DNA of 23,593 nucleotides. Source: DATESG01 sp964480275. Its GTDB lineage: Bacteria; Bacillota_I; Bacilli_A; RFN20; CAG-826. Of this stretch, positions 14,157 to 22,880 are shown in pieces. Positions within the stretch are counted from its first letter, which is position 1. Every line of letters begins with the position of its first letter. The position numbers were made by a program, and so were the translations under genes. The notes beneath the pieces are model-generated. The model did no database searches, had not been told where the DNA came from, and worked only from the letters and a program-made list of their open reading frames with translations. The DNA lies in the NCBI GenBank assembly GCA_964480275.1, contig CAYZOC010000011.1, positions 1 through 23,593 of the forward strand. Reading direction: 5' to 3'.

Positions 14157-14762
14157 ATGAGTAAAACAAAAATCGAAAAATATATTGAAAAAGTTGAGCA
14201 AGAATTCGTTCTTAATTTTGAGGCTGAAACCGAGAAAATTCTCAAACAAAAACGTGAGACATTCGAAAAAGAAGTCAAGGAACTAAGAGCAAAAACACTT
14301 GATAAAACAGCGAAAGAGCAAAAAGACACAATAGCGACAACCAAACAAGCGCTTGAATTTGAAGAAAAATCAAAGGGCGAAGCTCTAAAGTCGCTGATGA
14401 TTGAAGAAATATATGAAGACGCCTACACACGAATTACGAGTTTAGATGGACGCGACTTACTAGAATTTGTCGCGCTTTTACTGGCCAAAGAAAACTTTAA
14501 GGGTGAGCATCGTCTTTTAGTCAAAAAAGGAAATTTTGATAAATACAATAAGGCTTTGAGCAAAAAAGATAATGCCGATTTATTAAATGAAATGATCAAA
14601 GGCGCGAAATTCACTTTAGAAATTTATGATGATGCCGTTGACCAAGGCTTTATTGTTGAAGACAAGGAATTCGATATTTACTTTGATTTTAAAACCATTC
14701 TTGAAAAACACAAGCAAGCGCATGCGTTTGAAATTTATCAAAAGTTATTTGGAGATAAGTAA
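14157..14762 (+). CDS. ntpE: V-type ATPase subunit E (peripheral stalk)
   Basis: Peripheral-stalk subunit, 201 residues. The N-terminal half (about 1-80) is a long charged helix that would pair with the coiled coil encoded at 11466. The C-terminal half (about 85-200) is a compact domain that binds the top of subunit B; the segment DDAVDQGFIVEDKEFDIYFDF is the conserved strand-turn of the family (in two pieces either side of IVED). AGGAG lies about 10 bases before ATG 14157. Its stop overlaps the next start (TAATG). Confidence 0.9.
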   Translation: MSKTKIEKYIEKVEQEFVLNFEAETEKILKQKRETFEKEVKELRAKTLDKTAKEQKDTIATTKQALEFEEKSKGEALKSLMIEEIYEDAYTRITSLDGRDLLEFVALLLAKENFKGEHRLLVKKGNFDKYNKALSKKDNADLLNEMIKGAKFTLEIYDDAVDQGFIVEDKEFDIYFDFKTILEKHKQAHAFEIYQKLFGDK

Positions 14763-15667
14763 TGGACTTTACCTTTGCAAGTGGTCGACTTAGCGTCAAA
14801 CTAGCGGATTTGAAACGTGTCGAAAATCAAATCCTCCAGCTTGAGGGAAAAAGCAATCAGCAGTTGATTGAGTTTTTAAACCACTTACAAATTGCAGGTA
14901 CTAGTGAATATAGCGATTTTAATTTACTTATTCGTGGCGCTGAACAATTCTTATTTGGCGAGTTAGTGGCATTAATTGATGAAGAACACTACTACTTGCT
15001 TGACCTAGTTTATGCTGAAGAGATTTTGACATTTCTTAACTTGAAACTTCATGACGTTAAATATCAAAAGCGGTTCGATAATTTTGATATCCTTCATTTA
15101 TCGCTTACTAATCTTCTTAGCGATAAACAACTACACACGTTAGATTACTTTACGAAGATGATTGAAAGTGTCAGAAGTGAAGCGGGCAAAAATCTCGAAC
15201 AAAGCGAAGCCCGTCTAGTCAAGCACTACTACGATTATCTTCTTGAAAATTTTGGGGATAATAAGTATTTATCAGCGAAACTAAGAGCAATTAATACGCG
15301 AACACTTGTTAGAGCAAACCTTCTAGAGTTAAGCAAAGAAGAATATGTTAATGAATTAGTAGGAGATGATACTCTAATTGAAAAATACACAAATTATTAT
15401 CGACTCGAGCAAAAACAATTGATTTCGACCCTAAGTGATAAGGTTGACACAAAGATTGGTAACCTTTATCAACAAATGATCGAAAATCGGAGAAACGCTG
15501 ATAAATATGTTGATGATTATTTGAATATTAAGTTAGAAGAACTAGTGTTTTCTTCAGAGTTTAATAATCTATTTATTCGTTATGCGATGATTAAAAAAAG
15601 AATTATTAAGACATTGAAAAAAATGTATTATCAGGTGGAGGCATATGAAACAAATAGTAATAATTAG
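14762..15667 (+). CDS. ntpC: V-type ATPase subunit C (central-stalk d-type)
   Basis: Socket protein linking the central shaft (D and F subunits) to the membrane ring, the equivalent of eukaryotic subunit d. At 301 residues it is slightly shorter than typical (about 320-330). It is all-helical by composition, beginning with the family-like FASGRLSVKLADLKR. Sequence conservation in this family is weak, so identity rests mainly on size, helical content and its position between E and F, which is invariant in bacterial V-ATPase operons. Start ATG 14762 overlaps the ntpE stop; its end overlaps the next gene by 23 bases. Confidence 0.88.
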   Translation: MDFTFASGRLSVKLADLKRVENQILQLEGKSNQQLIEFLNHLQIAGTSEYSDFNLLIRGAEQFLFGELVALIDEEHYYLLDLVYAEEILTFLNLKLHDVKYQKRFDNFDILHLSLTNLLSDKQLHTLDYFTKMIESVRSEAGKNLEQSEARLVKHYYDYLLENFGDNKYLSAKLRAINTRTLVRANLLELSKEEYVNELVGDDTLIEKYTNYYRLEQKQLISTLSDKVDTKIGNLYQQMIENRRNADKYVDDYLNIKLEELVFSSEFNNLFIRYAMIKKRIIKTLKKMYYQVEAYETNSNN

Positions 15668-15950
15668 TCCGCTTGATGCGATTGAAATATTTAAACAACT
15701 TGGGTTTGCTACGCTTGTGAGCGGTGATGTTGAAGAAATTTCTAACTATGTTAAAACAAACATTGCAACGACCAAAGTGTTTATTTATGACTTTGGTCTT
15801 AAAAATATTTTTCAATCAATTCGCGAAAAATATAAAGATTCAGCGTTTCCAATATTCGTCGCTTTAGCACTTGAAAAAGATAAAATTGAAGCATCGCTTT
15901 TAGAAGCAAATCGACAAATAGAAAATGCCATTGGCGTGAAAATAGAATAG
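15645..15950 (+). CDS. ntpG: V-type ATPase subunit F (NtpG)
   Basis: Small central-stalk subunit of 101 residues with a Rossmann-like alternation of strands and helices. It begins KQIVIISPLDAIEIFKQLGF, the usual start of the family (a strand, then a helix), and has a second core strand TTKVFIYDFG at about 42-51. It binds the coiled coil of subunit D. GGTGGAGG lies 4 bases before ATG 15645, inside the end of ntpC. Its length is normal (about 100). Confidence 0.9.
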   Translation: MKQIVIISPLDAIEIFKQLGFATLVSGDVEEISNYVKTNIATTKVFIYDFGLKNIFQSIREKYKDSAFPIFVALALEKDKIEASLLEANRQIENAIGVKIE

Positions 15951-15959
15951 GAGTCAGTT

Positions 15960-17720
15960 ATGGAAAAACATGGGTTAATCAAAAAAGTTGCAGGTCCACT
16001 TATTGTCGCTCGTAACATGGAAGATGTTCAAGTATATGACGTTGTTCGTGTTGGGCATAAACGCCTAATCGGAGAAGTTATTGAACTTAGAGGCGACCTT
16101 GCTAGCATCCAAGTATATGAAGAAACAGCAGGTATTGGTCCAGGTGAACCAGTCTACTTTACCTATGAACCTCTTTCTGTTGAATTAGGTCCTGGTTTAA
16201 TTGAAAGTATTTATGACGGAATTCAGCGTCCGCTAACGGCGATTTATGAACAGGCCGGTTCACAAATTCCTGTTGGAATTGATGTGCCTAAACTAGATCA
16301 AAATAAAAAATGGACGTTCAAGCCTATTGCTCGTGTTGGCGACAAATTAAGTGGGGGTATGATTTTAGGCGAAGTCGAAGAATCAATTTCGGTTCTCCAC
16401 AAGGTAATGGTTCCACCAAACATAAAAGGTGAATTAATTGAGATTTTAGCAGGTGAGAAAACAGTCAAAGACGTGATTGCCCGCTTAAAAAATAAAGATG
16501 GCGATGTGATTGAATTAACAATGGCTCACAAGTGGCCAGTCAGAAGAAAACGGCCTTATACAACAAAAATTGCCCCTAAGCGGCCAATGATAACAGGTCA
16601 AAGAATTATTGATACACTTTTCCCGATTGCGATGGGGGGAATTGCCGCAATTCCTGGACCATTTGGAAGTGGTAAAACTGTTGTTCAACACCAATTAGCC
16701 AAGTGGGCTGATGCCGATATTATTGTTTATATTGGTTGTGGTGAACGCGGTAATGAAATGACTGATGTTCTTAACGAGTTCCCACTATTAGTTGACCCAC
16801 GGACAGGAGCATCACTGATGAATCGAACTGTTCTGATCGCAAATACATCAAATATGCCAGTTGCGGCCCGGGAAGCTAGTATTTATACCGGGATTACAAT
16901 TGCCGAATATTATCGGGACATGGGTTATAAAGTTGCTGTCATGGCGGATTCAAGTTCACGTTGGGCGGAAGCACTGCGGGAGATGAGTTCGCGACTAGAA
17001 GAAATGCCGGGTGAAGAAGGCTATCCCGCCTATTTATCAAGCCGGCTCGCCGAGTTTTATGAACGCGCCGGACTGGTTGAAACTCTTGGTAATCATGCTG
17101 AGGGTGCAGTCACTGCTATTGGTGCGGTTTCTCCTCCTGGTGGTGATACTAGTGAACCAGTTTCACAAGCCACATTAAGAATCGTCAAGGTGTTTTGGGG
17201 CTTAAGTTCATCACTTGCCTACCGTCGCCACTTCCCCGCGATCGATTGGTTGAAATCATATTCACTTTATAGTGATATAATTCGTAAAAATATTGCCGAG
17301 AATATTGATAGTCAATGGCAAGATCATACAAGAAGAGCTTCAGCATTATTACAAGAAGAAGCTTCACTTTTAGAAATTGTTCAACTTGTGGGGATTGACA
17401 CACTTAGTAGTAAAGATCGCTCAACCCTCCACGCTGCAAGAATATTACGTGAAGACTATCTTCAACAAAATGCCTTTGATGAAACAGACACATATACATC
17501 TTTAGATAAACAAACAAAGATGCTTGATATTATTATGCGCTGGTATGATTATGCTCTTGACGTAATTGCTAAAGGCGTAAAATATGAAAAAATCGAATTT
17601 CTTGATGTCAATGAGAGAATTGCAAAAATGAAATATGTCGAAGAAGAAAAATTTAAAGCCGATTACAAAAATATCCTCGAACATCTAGAGTTTGAGTTTT
17701 CACGGCTGGTAAAGGAGTAG
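15960..17720 (+). CDS. ntpA: V-type ATPase catalytic subunit A
   Basis: Catalytic ATP-hydrolysing subunit, 586 residues, full length. Walker A GPFGSGKT is at 233-240 and the catalytic Glu262 with Arg263 is in GCGERGNEM, numbered almost exactly as in the Enterococcus enzyme. Residues about 115-190 are the A-subunit-specific bulge not found in F-type beta. MADSSSRWAEALRE is the nucleotide-binding Walker B region. RBS TAGGAG overlaps the ntpG stop. Three copies alternate with subunit B in the cytoplasmic head. The strong conservation here anchors identification of the whole operon. Confidence 0.98.
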   Translation: MEKHGLIKKVAGPLIVARNMEDVQVYDVVRVGHKRLIGEVIELRGDLASIQVYEETAGIGPGEPVYFTYEPLSVELGPGLIESIYDGIQRPLTAIYEQAGSQIPVGIDVPKLDQNKKWTFKPIARVGDKLSGGMILGEVEESISVLHKVMVPPNIKGELIEILAGEKTVKDVIARLKNKDGDVIELTMAHKWPVRRKRPYTTKIAPKRPMITGQRIIDTLFPIAMGGIAAIPGPFGSGKTVVQHQLAKWADADIIVYIGCGERGNEMTDVLNEFPLLVDPRTGASLMNRTVLIANTSNMPVAAREASIYTGITIAEYYRDMGYKVAVMADSSSRWAEALREMSSRLEEMPGEEGYPAYLSSRLAEFYERAGLVETLGNHAEGAVTAIGAVSPPGGDTSEPVSQATLRIVKVFWGLSSSLAYRRHFPAIDWLKSYSLYSDIIRKNIAENIDSQWQDHTRRASALLQEEASLLEIVQLVGIDTLSSKDRSTLHAARILREDYLQQNAFDETDTYTSLDKQTKMLDIIMRWYDYALDVIAKGVKYEKIEFLDVNERIAKMKYVEEEKFKADYKNILEHLEFEFSRLVKE

Positions 17721-17723
17721 ATG

Positions 17724-19109
17724 ATGGCGACAAAAGCATATAAAACGATTAAAGAAGTCGTCGGACCACTGATGCTTGTTGAAAAGACAAGTAATGTTAA
17801 GTATGACGAACTAGTTGTGATTAAGCCATATAAGGCCAATGAGCGTTTAGGTCGCGTTTTAGAAGTCGATGATGACAAGGTCCTTGTCCAATTATTTGAA
17901 TCTTCACAAGGTTTAAAAATTGATGATGCTAAAGCAACATTTTTAGGTAAAAGTATTACGCTTGATGTTTCTGAACATATATTAGGCAGAGTATTTGATG
18001 GTCTGGGTCGGCCAATTGATGACAAGGGGCCAATTATTCCGACCAAGCGTCTAGATATTAATGGGAGTCCACTTAATCCTGTGGCCCGTGATTATCCTAA
18101 TGAATTTATTCAAACAGGTGTTTCTAGTATTGATGGACTTAATACCCTAGTCAGAGGACAAAAACTACCAATTTTTAGCGCTAGTGGATTGGCACACAAT
18201 AAACTTGCCGCGCAGATTGTTAAACAAGCGCGCGTTCTTAATGATGAAGAAAAGTTCGCTGTTGTTTTTGCTGCGGTTGGAATTACGTTTGAAGAAGCAA
18301 ACTTCTTTACTGAAACATTCAAGGAAAGTGGTGCTCTTTCTAAGACAGTGATGTTTATCAATCTTGCTAACGACCCCGCGGTCGAGCGGATTGCCACACC
18401 ACGAATGGCCATTACTGCTGCTGAATATCTAGCTTATGAACTCGGGATGCATGTTCTTGTTATTTTGACCGACTTAACTAACTACGCGGAAGCATTACGC
18501 GAAATAAGTGCAGCGCGTAAAGAAGTACCAGGGCGGCGAGGCTATCCTGGTTACATGTATACCGACTTAGCTTCACTCTATGAACGAGCGGGCCGTATCA
18601 AAGGTGTTAATGGTTCAATTACGCAACTGCCAATTTTAACGATGCCTGAAGATGATAAAACCCATCCAATTCCGGATTTAACTGGATATATTACCGAAGG
18701 ACAAATTATTTTAAGCAGAAGTTTATCAATGCAAGGAATTGAGCCTGGTGTTGATGTTCTTCCATCACTTTCACGGTTAAAAGACAAGGGAATTGGTGAA
18801 GGAAAAACTAGGGCCGACCACGCTAATGTGATGAACCAATTATTTGCAAGTTATGCTCGTGGTAAGGAAGCCAAGGAACTATCAACAATTCTTGGCGATA
18901 GTGCCCTTTCAAAAACCGATCAAACTTATGCTCGTTTTGCCGAACAATTTGAAAAGCGCTATGTTGGTCAAGGCTTTGAGACTAATCGAAGTATTTTTGA
19001 TACGCTTGATCTAAGTTGGGAATTACTATCGATTCTTCCTAAAAGTGAGCTCAAAAGAATCAAACAAGAGTTTATTGATAAGTATTATATTGAGGATTTA
19101 AATAAATAA
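17724..19109 (+). CDS. ntpB: V-type ATPase subunit B
   Basis: Non-catalytic head subunit, 461 residues. It lacks a Walker A; the corresponding loop reads FSASGLAHNKLAAQ (about 151-164). Arg351 in PSLSRLKDKGIGEGKTR is the arginine finger that completes the active site of subunit A. Two adjacent ATGs (17721 and 17724) are possible; the second is better spaced (6 bases) from GGAG at 17714-17717. It directly follows the ntpA stop, and its own stop overlaps the ntpD start (TAATG). All family blocks are intact. Confidence 0.97.
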   Translation: MATKAYKTIKEVVGPLMLVEKTSNVKYDELVVIKPYKANERLGRVLEVDDDKVLVQLFESSQGLKIDDAKATFLGKSITLDVSEHILGRVFDGLGRPIDDKGPIIPTKRLDINGSPLNPVARDYPNEFIQTGVSSIDGLNTLVRGQKLPIFSASGLAHNKLAAQIVKQARVLNDEEKFAVVFAAVGITFEEANFFTETFKESGALSKTVMFINLANDPAVERIATPRMAITAAEYLAYELGMHVLVILTDLTNYAEALREISAARKEVPGRRGYPGYMYTDLASLYERAGRIKGVNGSITQLPILTMPEDDKTHPIPDLTGYITEGQIILSRSLSMQGIEPGVDVLPSLSRLKDKGIGEGKTRADHANVMNQLFASYARGKEAKELSTILGDSALSKTDQTYARFAEQFEKRYVGQGFETNRSIFDTLDLSWELLSILPKSELKRIKQEFIDKYYIEDLNK

Positions 19110-19747
19110 TGAGTCAAGTCGTTAATCATACACGGATGGAGTTACTAAAACTCAAACAAAAATTAGTAACAACTAGACGTGGACACAAACTATTAAAAGA
19201 CAAGCAAGACGAAATGATTCGCCGCTTTATGGAGTTGGTCGCGGATTATCGTCAACTTAAGCGCCGGGTCCAAGAAGACATGGTCGCACTTTTAAAGTTG
19301 TATCAAAAGGCCCGTGTCTATGAAAACGATTTACAGCTATTTTCTAAAACGATTGGAATTAATACGACTTTGTCGTTAAATATTTCGACAAAAGAAATGA
19401 TGGGTGTAAAAATACCCGCGCTTGAAAAAGCAAACACAACCGCGAAGTTTAAACCTAATTATAGTCTTAACAACTCGAGCATGATTTTTGATGAACTAAT
19501 TAGTCTTGCCGCAACAATTAGTGACGAATTAATTCAACTGGCTAGTCTAGAAGGAGCTGTTAATGTTCTGAGTGAAGAAATTAACAAGACGCGAAGAAGA
19601 GTCAATGCAATCGAACACATTGTTATTCAAAATCTTGTCGATAATGTTAAAGTTATCGAACAAAAGCTTGCTGACAATGAACTGAGTAACACCGTTAGAA
19701 TCATGAAATCAAAAGATATTATTATCAAGCGGAACTCAGAGAAATAG
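19109..19747 (+). CDS. ntpD: V-type ATPase subunit D (central shaft)
   Basis: Rotor shaft, 212 residues. Two long helices, at about 10-75 and 130-200, form the antiparallel coiled coil that turns inside the A3B3 head. The N-terminus VNHTRMELLKLKQKL and the KTRRRVNAIEHIVIQNL motif at about 160-176 are the recognised family ends. The end is at TAG 19745-19747. It is the last canonical subunit; the next gene starts 17 bases on with its own AAGGGGG site, so transcription probably continues. Confidence 0.96.
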   Translation: MSQVVNHTRMELLKLKQKLVTTRRGHKLLKDKQDEMIRRFMELVADYRQLKRRVQEDMVALLKLYQKARVYENDLQLFSKTIGINTTLSLNISTKEMMGVKIPALEKANTTAKFKPNYSLNNSSMIFDELISLAATISDELIQLASLEGAVNVLSEEINKTRRRVNAIEHIVIQNLVDNVKVIEQKLADNELSNTVRIMKSKDIIIKRNSEK

Positions 19748-19764
19748 TCGTATTAAGGGGGAAT

Positions 19765-20643
19765 ATGAAAAACATTTTTGGCGTTAAATATGAAAAAAAA
19801 CAGCCACAATCTAGCACTGATGGTGCTTGTTTTGTCGTCAGACAAATCGATGAGAGTCAGAATCAAAACATCAAAGCTTTTGATGATAAAATCAAGCAAA
19901 TTAATAGTAAAGCTAAACTTCCGCTATGGCTAACAATTTCTTCTCATGCCCTTTTATTTATTTCAATTGTTCTAATCATTTCTATTTTGACCGTCCTTCA
20001 AGAAGAAGGGGTAAGTCTAAGTGCTGCTTTTACTAAAGCACCGTGGATGTTTATTATCTTGCCTATTTCCTTTCTTGGTTGGGTTGCAACAAAAATATAT
20101 AAACGTTTCCTCTCTCAAAAAGTCAAAAACAGCGGGGAAGTAGCGAACCTTAAAGACGAAGCCGAACAAATTATCAAACAATCCAAAAGTCAATTAGCGA
20201 TTCCAAGTGACGCTCATAAAGTTGATACTTTTCACTTTTTCTATCAAGATAAAAACGGTCGTGATGTGATTAAAAGTGTAGGTGGCGCCAATTATTTTAA
20301 TGTGGAAATGTTTTTATATAAGGATCAACAAAATTTTTATTTATCTGATCTAGCCCTTGCTTATTGCTTTCCATTAGCAAGTATAACTTCGCTTGTTAGA
20401 ATTAGAAAAACCGTTTCTTTTGATATTTGGAACAAAAAAGAGGCAATCACAGCCGCGAATTATCAATCTTACAAGATTAAGGCTAACTCTTTTGGTGCTC
20501 TATTTATTAATGAGTATTTAGTTTTGACACTTAAAGTCAATCAAGACAACTACTCAATTTTATTCCCAATCTATGAGCAAGAAGTAATTGAAAAGGTGCT
20601 GGAAATAAAGGCGGAACCCTTAGAAAAACAAACCCTCAAATAA
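19765..20643 (+). CDS. unrecognised two-helix membrane protein at the end of the V-ATPase operon
   Basis: I do not recognise this 292-residue protein. It has a hydrophilic N-terminus (1-52), two transmembrane helices (about 53-78 and 93-112) joined by a short loop, a charged linker (about 113-150), and a C-terminal cytoplasmic-looking domain of mixed strands (about 150-280). That domain includes NFYLSDLALAYCFPLASI, followed by basic strands, a pattern loosely like small bacterial PH-type domains. It has AAGGGGG 5 bases before ATG 19765 and lies 17 bases after ntpD on the same strand with no terminator between, so it is probably cotranscribed with the ATPase. It could be an assembly or regulatory partner of the pump or simply a neighbour; the sequence does not say which. 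Confidence 0.8.
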   Translation: MKNIFGVKYEKKQPQSSTDGACFVVRQIDESQNQNIKAFDDKIKQINSKAKLPLWLTISSHALLFISIVLIISILTVLQEEGVSLSAAFTKAPWMFIILPISFLGWVATKIYKRFLSQKVKNSGEVANLKDEAEQIIKQSKSQLAIPSDAHKVDTFHFFYQDKNGRDVIKSVGGANYFNVEMFLYKDQQNFYLSDLALAYCFPLASITSLVRIRKTVSFDIWNKKEAITAANYQSYKIKANSFGALFINEYLVLTLKVNQDNYSILFPIYEQEVIEKVLEIKAEPLEKQTLK

Positions 20644-20662
20644 ATTATTTGTTATTATTATT

Positions 20663-20690
20663 GATAAGTTTTATACTTATCTAGTCTTTT
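20663..20690 (+). terminator. weak terminator at the end of the V-ATPase operon
   Basis: GATAAGT (20663-20669) pairs with ACTTATC (20675-20681) around a 5-base loop, followed by TAGTCTTTT. The stem is AT-rich and the T-run broken, so readthrough into the next gene is likely. Confidence 0.45.
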
Positions 20691-20705
20691 AGAATGAGAG
20701 GTCTT

Positions 20706-22091
20706 ATGAACAAGTTTTTTTTATTGTCGCTTTCAATCCTGATGACCACAATTAGTTGTGCACCAATCGGGACAAGCAACGAAGATAATAGTGATTCACT
20801 ACCAACGACAAGTCAAGAAGTTACGAGCGAAGAGACAACAAGTCAAAACTCAACGACTAGTGATGAGCTTTCAACCAGCGAGGATATCACAAGTGAAACT
20901 CCCGCAACCACAGATCCTGTAACAAGTGATGAGGCTACAAGTGAGGAGCTGACAAGCGAGCAACCTTCAACGAGCGAAGATGTTACAAGTCAAGAACCTT
21001 CAACTAGTGAGGAAACGCCAACAAGTCAGCCAACTGATCCACTTGATCGCCCAGGTGAACAACTCTTTATTGATCAAACATATGCAAGTGCGCATTATTA
21101 TGAACCTTCAAGTTATGACATTGAAGAAGTAGTGCCAACAAGTGATCCATATTATTCAATCGATACCGATTATGAAAGAGAACAATTTCATCAAAATGAT
21201 TTCTCACGGGCAACAAGTTATGAAGATGCAATGTATCGGACCCAACATTATTTGATTTCTGGTGACGTTAAAGACACACCAGTAAGTGCTAATTTTAATA
21301 TAAATCATTTACCTAATCGTCAGTATCGTGATCTAGCAAAATATCGAATTGATGAAGGTCAATATACATACACAACTAGTGGCGAATTTGAATCATATAC
21401 GATTAATAACCTTGAAGGTAAGGTCAAGAAAATATATTATGGTGCGGCTTATGTCACACTTGAAGATGTTGCTGCCTATATCTTTGCCTTCCTAGATGCG
21501 CCAAGTAACTGGAGTAGCAGTAAAAGTGGAAGTATCGGCGAATGGGGAATTTATAAACGGTTTAATAACAGCTATTTTAGTGCGGACACTGATAAATATA
21601 AATATGAGCCAGACGTTCCTCGAACTGATTTTGATGGGAAGTATTATGGTGAAGGAATTTACAAGTATCATGAAATGGATTTTGGTTATACTGAACTAGG
21701 CTGGTCGCTTGGTTATTCGACCTATAATAGTCCATATAATGATGGATATAGTATCACTCGTGGCCCGGTAAGATTTGTCTATACGGCGGCGACCACTGAT
21801 GATGAATATGGGGCAAAATATATTCCAATCGAACATCGCCATGTATTTCTAACGTATAATCACTATAATGATTTTATTGAATATATGAACTATGAAAATG
21901 GTTGGGGTATTCCCTTTGGCTGGATGAGTGCCGGTAATGAATATGTAAGTGGAATGAATAATGGCTCAAGCTTTGGTAAGGGCTATTATGAATTTGATAC
22001 GATCATTCCAAAAACTGAGTATGATGATCATGCCGTGTATCGTTATTCCTACCAGAACACACTTGAATTACTCGGACAAATTAACGAGTAA
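20706..22091 (+). CDS. predicted lipoprotein with TSE-rich stalk and barnase-like ribonuclease domain
   Basis: 461 residues. A signal peptide (2-17) ends in TTISC with Cys18 as the probable lipid attachment site (an imperfect lipobox). Residues 24-110 are a Ser/Thr/Glu stalk. The C-terminal part aligns by eye with barnase/RNase N1. LEDVAAYI...APSNW (252-269) corresponds to barnase GVADYL...LPDNY. Y-H-E323-M-D matches barnase W-R-E73-A-D. R352-G-P-V-R356-F-V-Y matches R83-x3-R87-I-L-Y with identical spacing. LTYNH386YNDF matches TTDH102Y-x-TF. Thus the catalytic Glu, both Arg and the His are present, with longer loops between. Predicted role: a surface-anchored RNase acting outside the cell, for nutrition or against competitors. 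I use ATG 20706, spaced 4-5 bases from AGAGG; ATG 20694 lies before that site. No barstar-like gene is nearby. The last 70 residues are unassigned. Confidence 0.8.
   Translation: MNKFFLLSLSILMTTISCAPIGTSNEDNSDSLPTTSQEVTSEETTSQNSTTSDELSTSEDITSETPATTDPVTSDEATSEELTSEQPSTSEDVTSQEPSTSEETPTSQPTDPLDRPGEQLFIDQTYASAHYYEPSSYDIEEVVPTSDPYYSIDTDYEREQFHQNDFSRATSYEDAMYRTQHYLISGDVKDTPVSANFNINHLPNRQYRDLAKYRIDEGQYTYTTSGEFESYTINNLEGKVKKIYYGAAYVTLEDVAAYIFAFLDAPSNWSSSKSGSIGEWGIYKRFNNSYFSADTDKYKYEPDVPRTDFDGKYYGEGIYKYHEMDFGYTELGWSLGYSTYNSPYNDGYSITRGPVRFVYTAATTDDEYGAKYIPIEHRHVFLTYNHYNDFIEYMNYENGWGIPFGWMSAGNEYVSGMNNGSSFGKGYYEFDTIIPKTEYDDHAVYRYSYQNTLELLGQINE
20775..21035 (+). repeat. degenerate TSE-type low-complexity repeat
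   Basis: About 87 codons encode short irregular units such as TSEE, TSQE, STSED and TSDE. It is a flexible, possibly glycosylated wall-spanning linker in the lipoprotein, and the DNA is correspondingly rich in ACAAGTGAR-like words. Confidence 0.8.
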
Positions 22092-22767
22092 ATATATACG
22101 TATGATTATTTGAAGATTGAGGGTCAAAACTAAAACCCTCAATTTTTATTTGTTTGAGTTTATCAGTTGTATCAATGTTTTGATCAAAGATGTAGCGCGT
22201 CATCTTTCCCCGTATTTGTTTGAGTAAAACACTCGAAAGTTTATTTCTTTTTGCGACAAAATCAATACGAATAACATTTTGCAAGCCCCTTAGAAGTGGT
22301 GAAAACTCTTTACTCGTCAAATCAATGAAGATGTCACTATCATGTTTTGTCATTAAATATTTTTCAATTGAATCTTGCCAAAAGGAGTAGAGGTTACCTA
22401 AAAAGCGCATCGTGAAATCGAGGCGATAAGGATAAATGTTATCACTTGGGCGGACGAGACCATAAAATGCATCAAGAATATAGAGGCGATTAGGTGCTGG
22501 GGTGAAATTGCTAGTTTCCATCGCGCGATAGCTAACCCCAGAATATAACGATAGTGCCCGATACTTCCGTTCGTGATGAAAATATTCATATACTTCGCTA
22601 GCTAATTTTTCTGATAATTTCATTTTATTCATCAGCTGCGATCTCGATAAGGCGGCGATTTTATCGTATAACATCTTTGTTTTATTGGGAAATAATATTT
22701 CACTACTTCCAAGACTATCTGTCTTATTAAATGTCTTACTTGGGGCAATAAAAACAATTAAATTCAT
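22081..22767 (-). CDS. yaaA: YaaA-family peroxide-stress protein
   Basis: Member of the YaaA (DUF328/UPF0246) family, which in E. coli is induced by OxyR, binds DNA and limits iron-driven damage during peroxide stress. Its 228 residues are slightly short (usual about 245-258). Family marks are the N-terminal FIAPSKTF, LSEKLASEVYEYF (51-63) and the core YGLVRPSDNIYPYRLDF at 102-118, followed by FWQDSIEKYL and DLTSKEFSPL. The start ATG 22767 has no Shine-Dalgarno sequence; an extended -10 lies so close that the message would begin at the ATG. The 3' end overlaps the convergent RNase gene by 11 bases. The flavodoxin gene is divergent from it. Confidence 0.88.
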   Translation of the reverse strand: MNLIVFIAPSKTFNKTDSLGSSEILFPNKTKMLYDKIAALSRSQLMNKMKLSEKLASEVYEYFHHERKYRALSLYSGVSYRAMETSNFTPAPNRLYILDAFYGLVRPSDNIYPYRLDFTMRFLGNLYSFWQDSIEKYLMTKHDSDIFIDLTSKEFSPLLRGLQNVIRIDFVAKRNKLSSVLLKQIRGKMTRYIFDQNIDTTDKLKQIKIEGFSFDPQSSNNHTYIFTR

Positions 22768-22773
22768 AAATTA

Positions 22774-22782
22774 AATATAACA
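22774..22782 (-). promoter_or_regulatory. extended -10 promoter of yaaA, predicted leaderless
   Basis: The minus strand reads TGTTATATT (TG-N-TATATT), with only 6 bases before the ATG. The expected start of transcription, about 7 bases downstream, falls on the ATG itself. Confidence 0.5.
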
Positions 22783-22821
22783 TTATTTCACTGTTTTGTG
22801 CTGTTATTTTGAGCGTATCTT

Positions 22822-22850
22822 TTGAATGTGAGGTCCTCATTTTGTATATT
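22822..22850 (+). promoter_or_regulatory. flavodoxin promoter
   Basis: TTGAAT (22822-22827), exactly 17 bases, TATATT (22845-22850). This is the best two-box promoter in the window and lies 30 bases before the flavodoxin ATG. Confidence 0.7.
22829..22839. promoter_or_regulatory. TGAGG-T-CCTCA inverted repeat in the promoter spacer
   Basis: A perfect 5-bp inverted repeat with one central base, wholly inside the spacer between -35 and -10 of the flavodoxin promoter. It is GC-rich against an AT-rich background and well placed for a repressor or for a MerR-like spacer-acting regulator. The binding factor is unknown. Confidence 0.4.
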
Positions 22851-22880
22851 ATTTATATATCGTAGAAAAGAGGAATTGTT

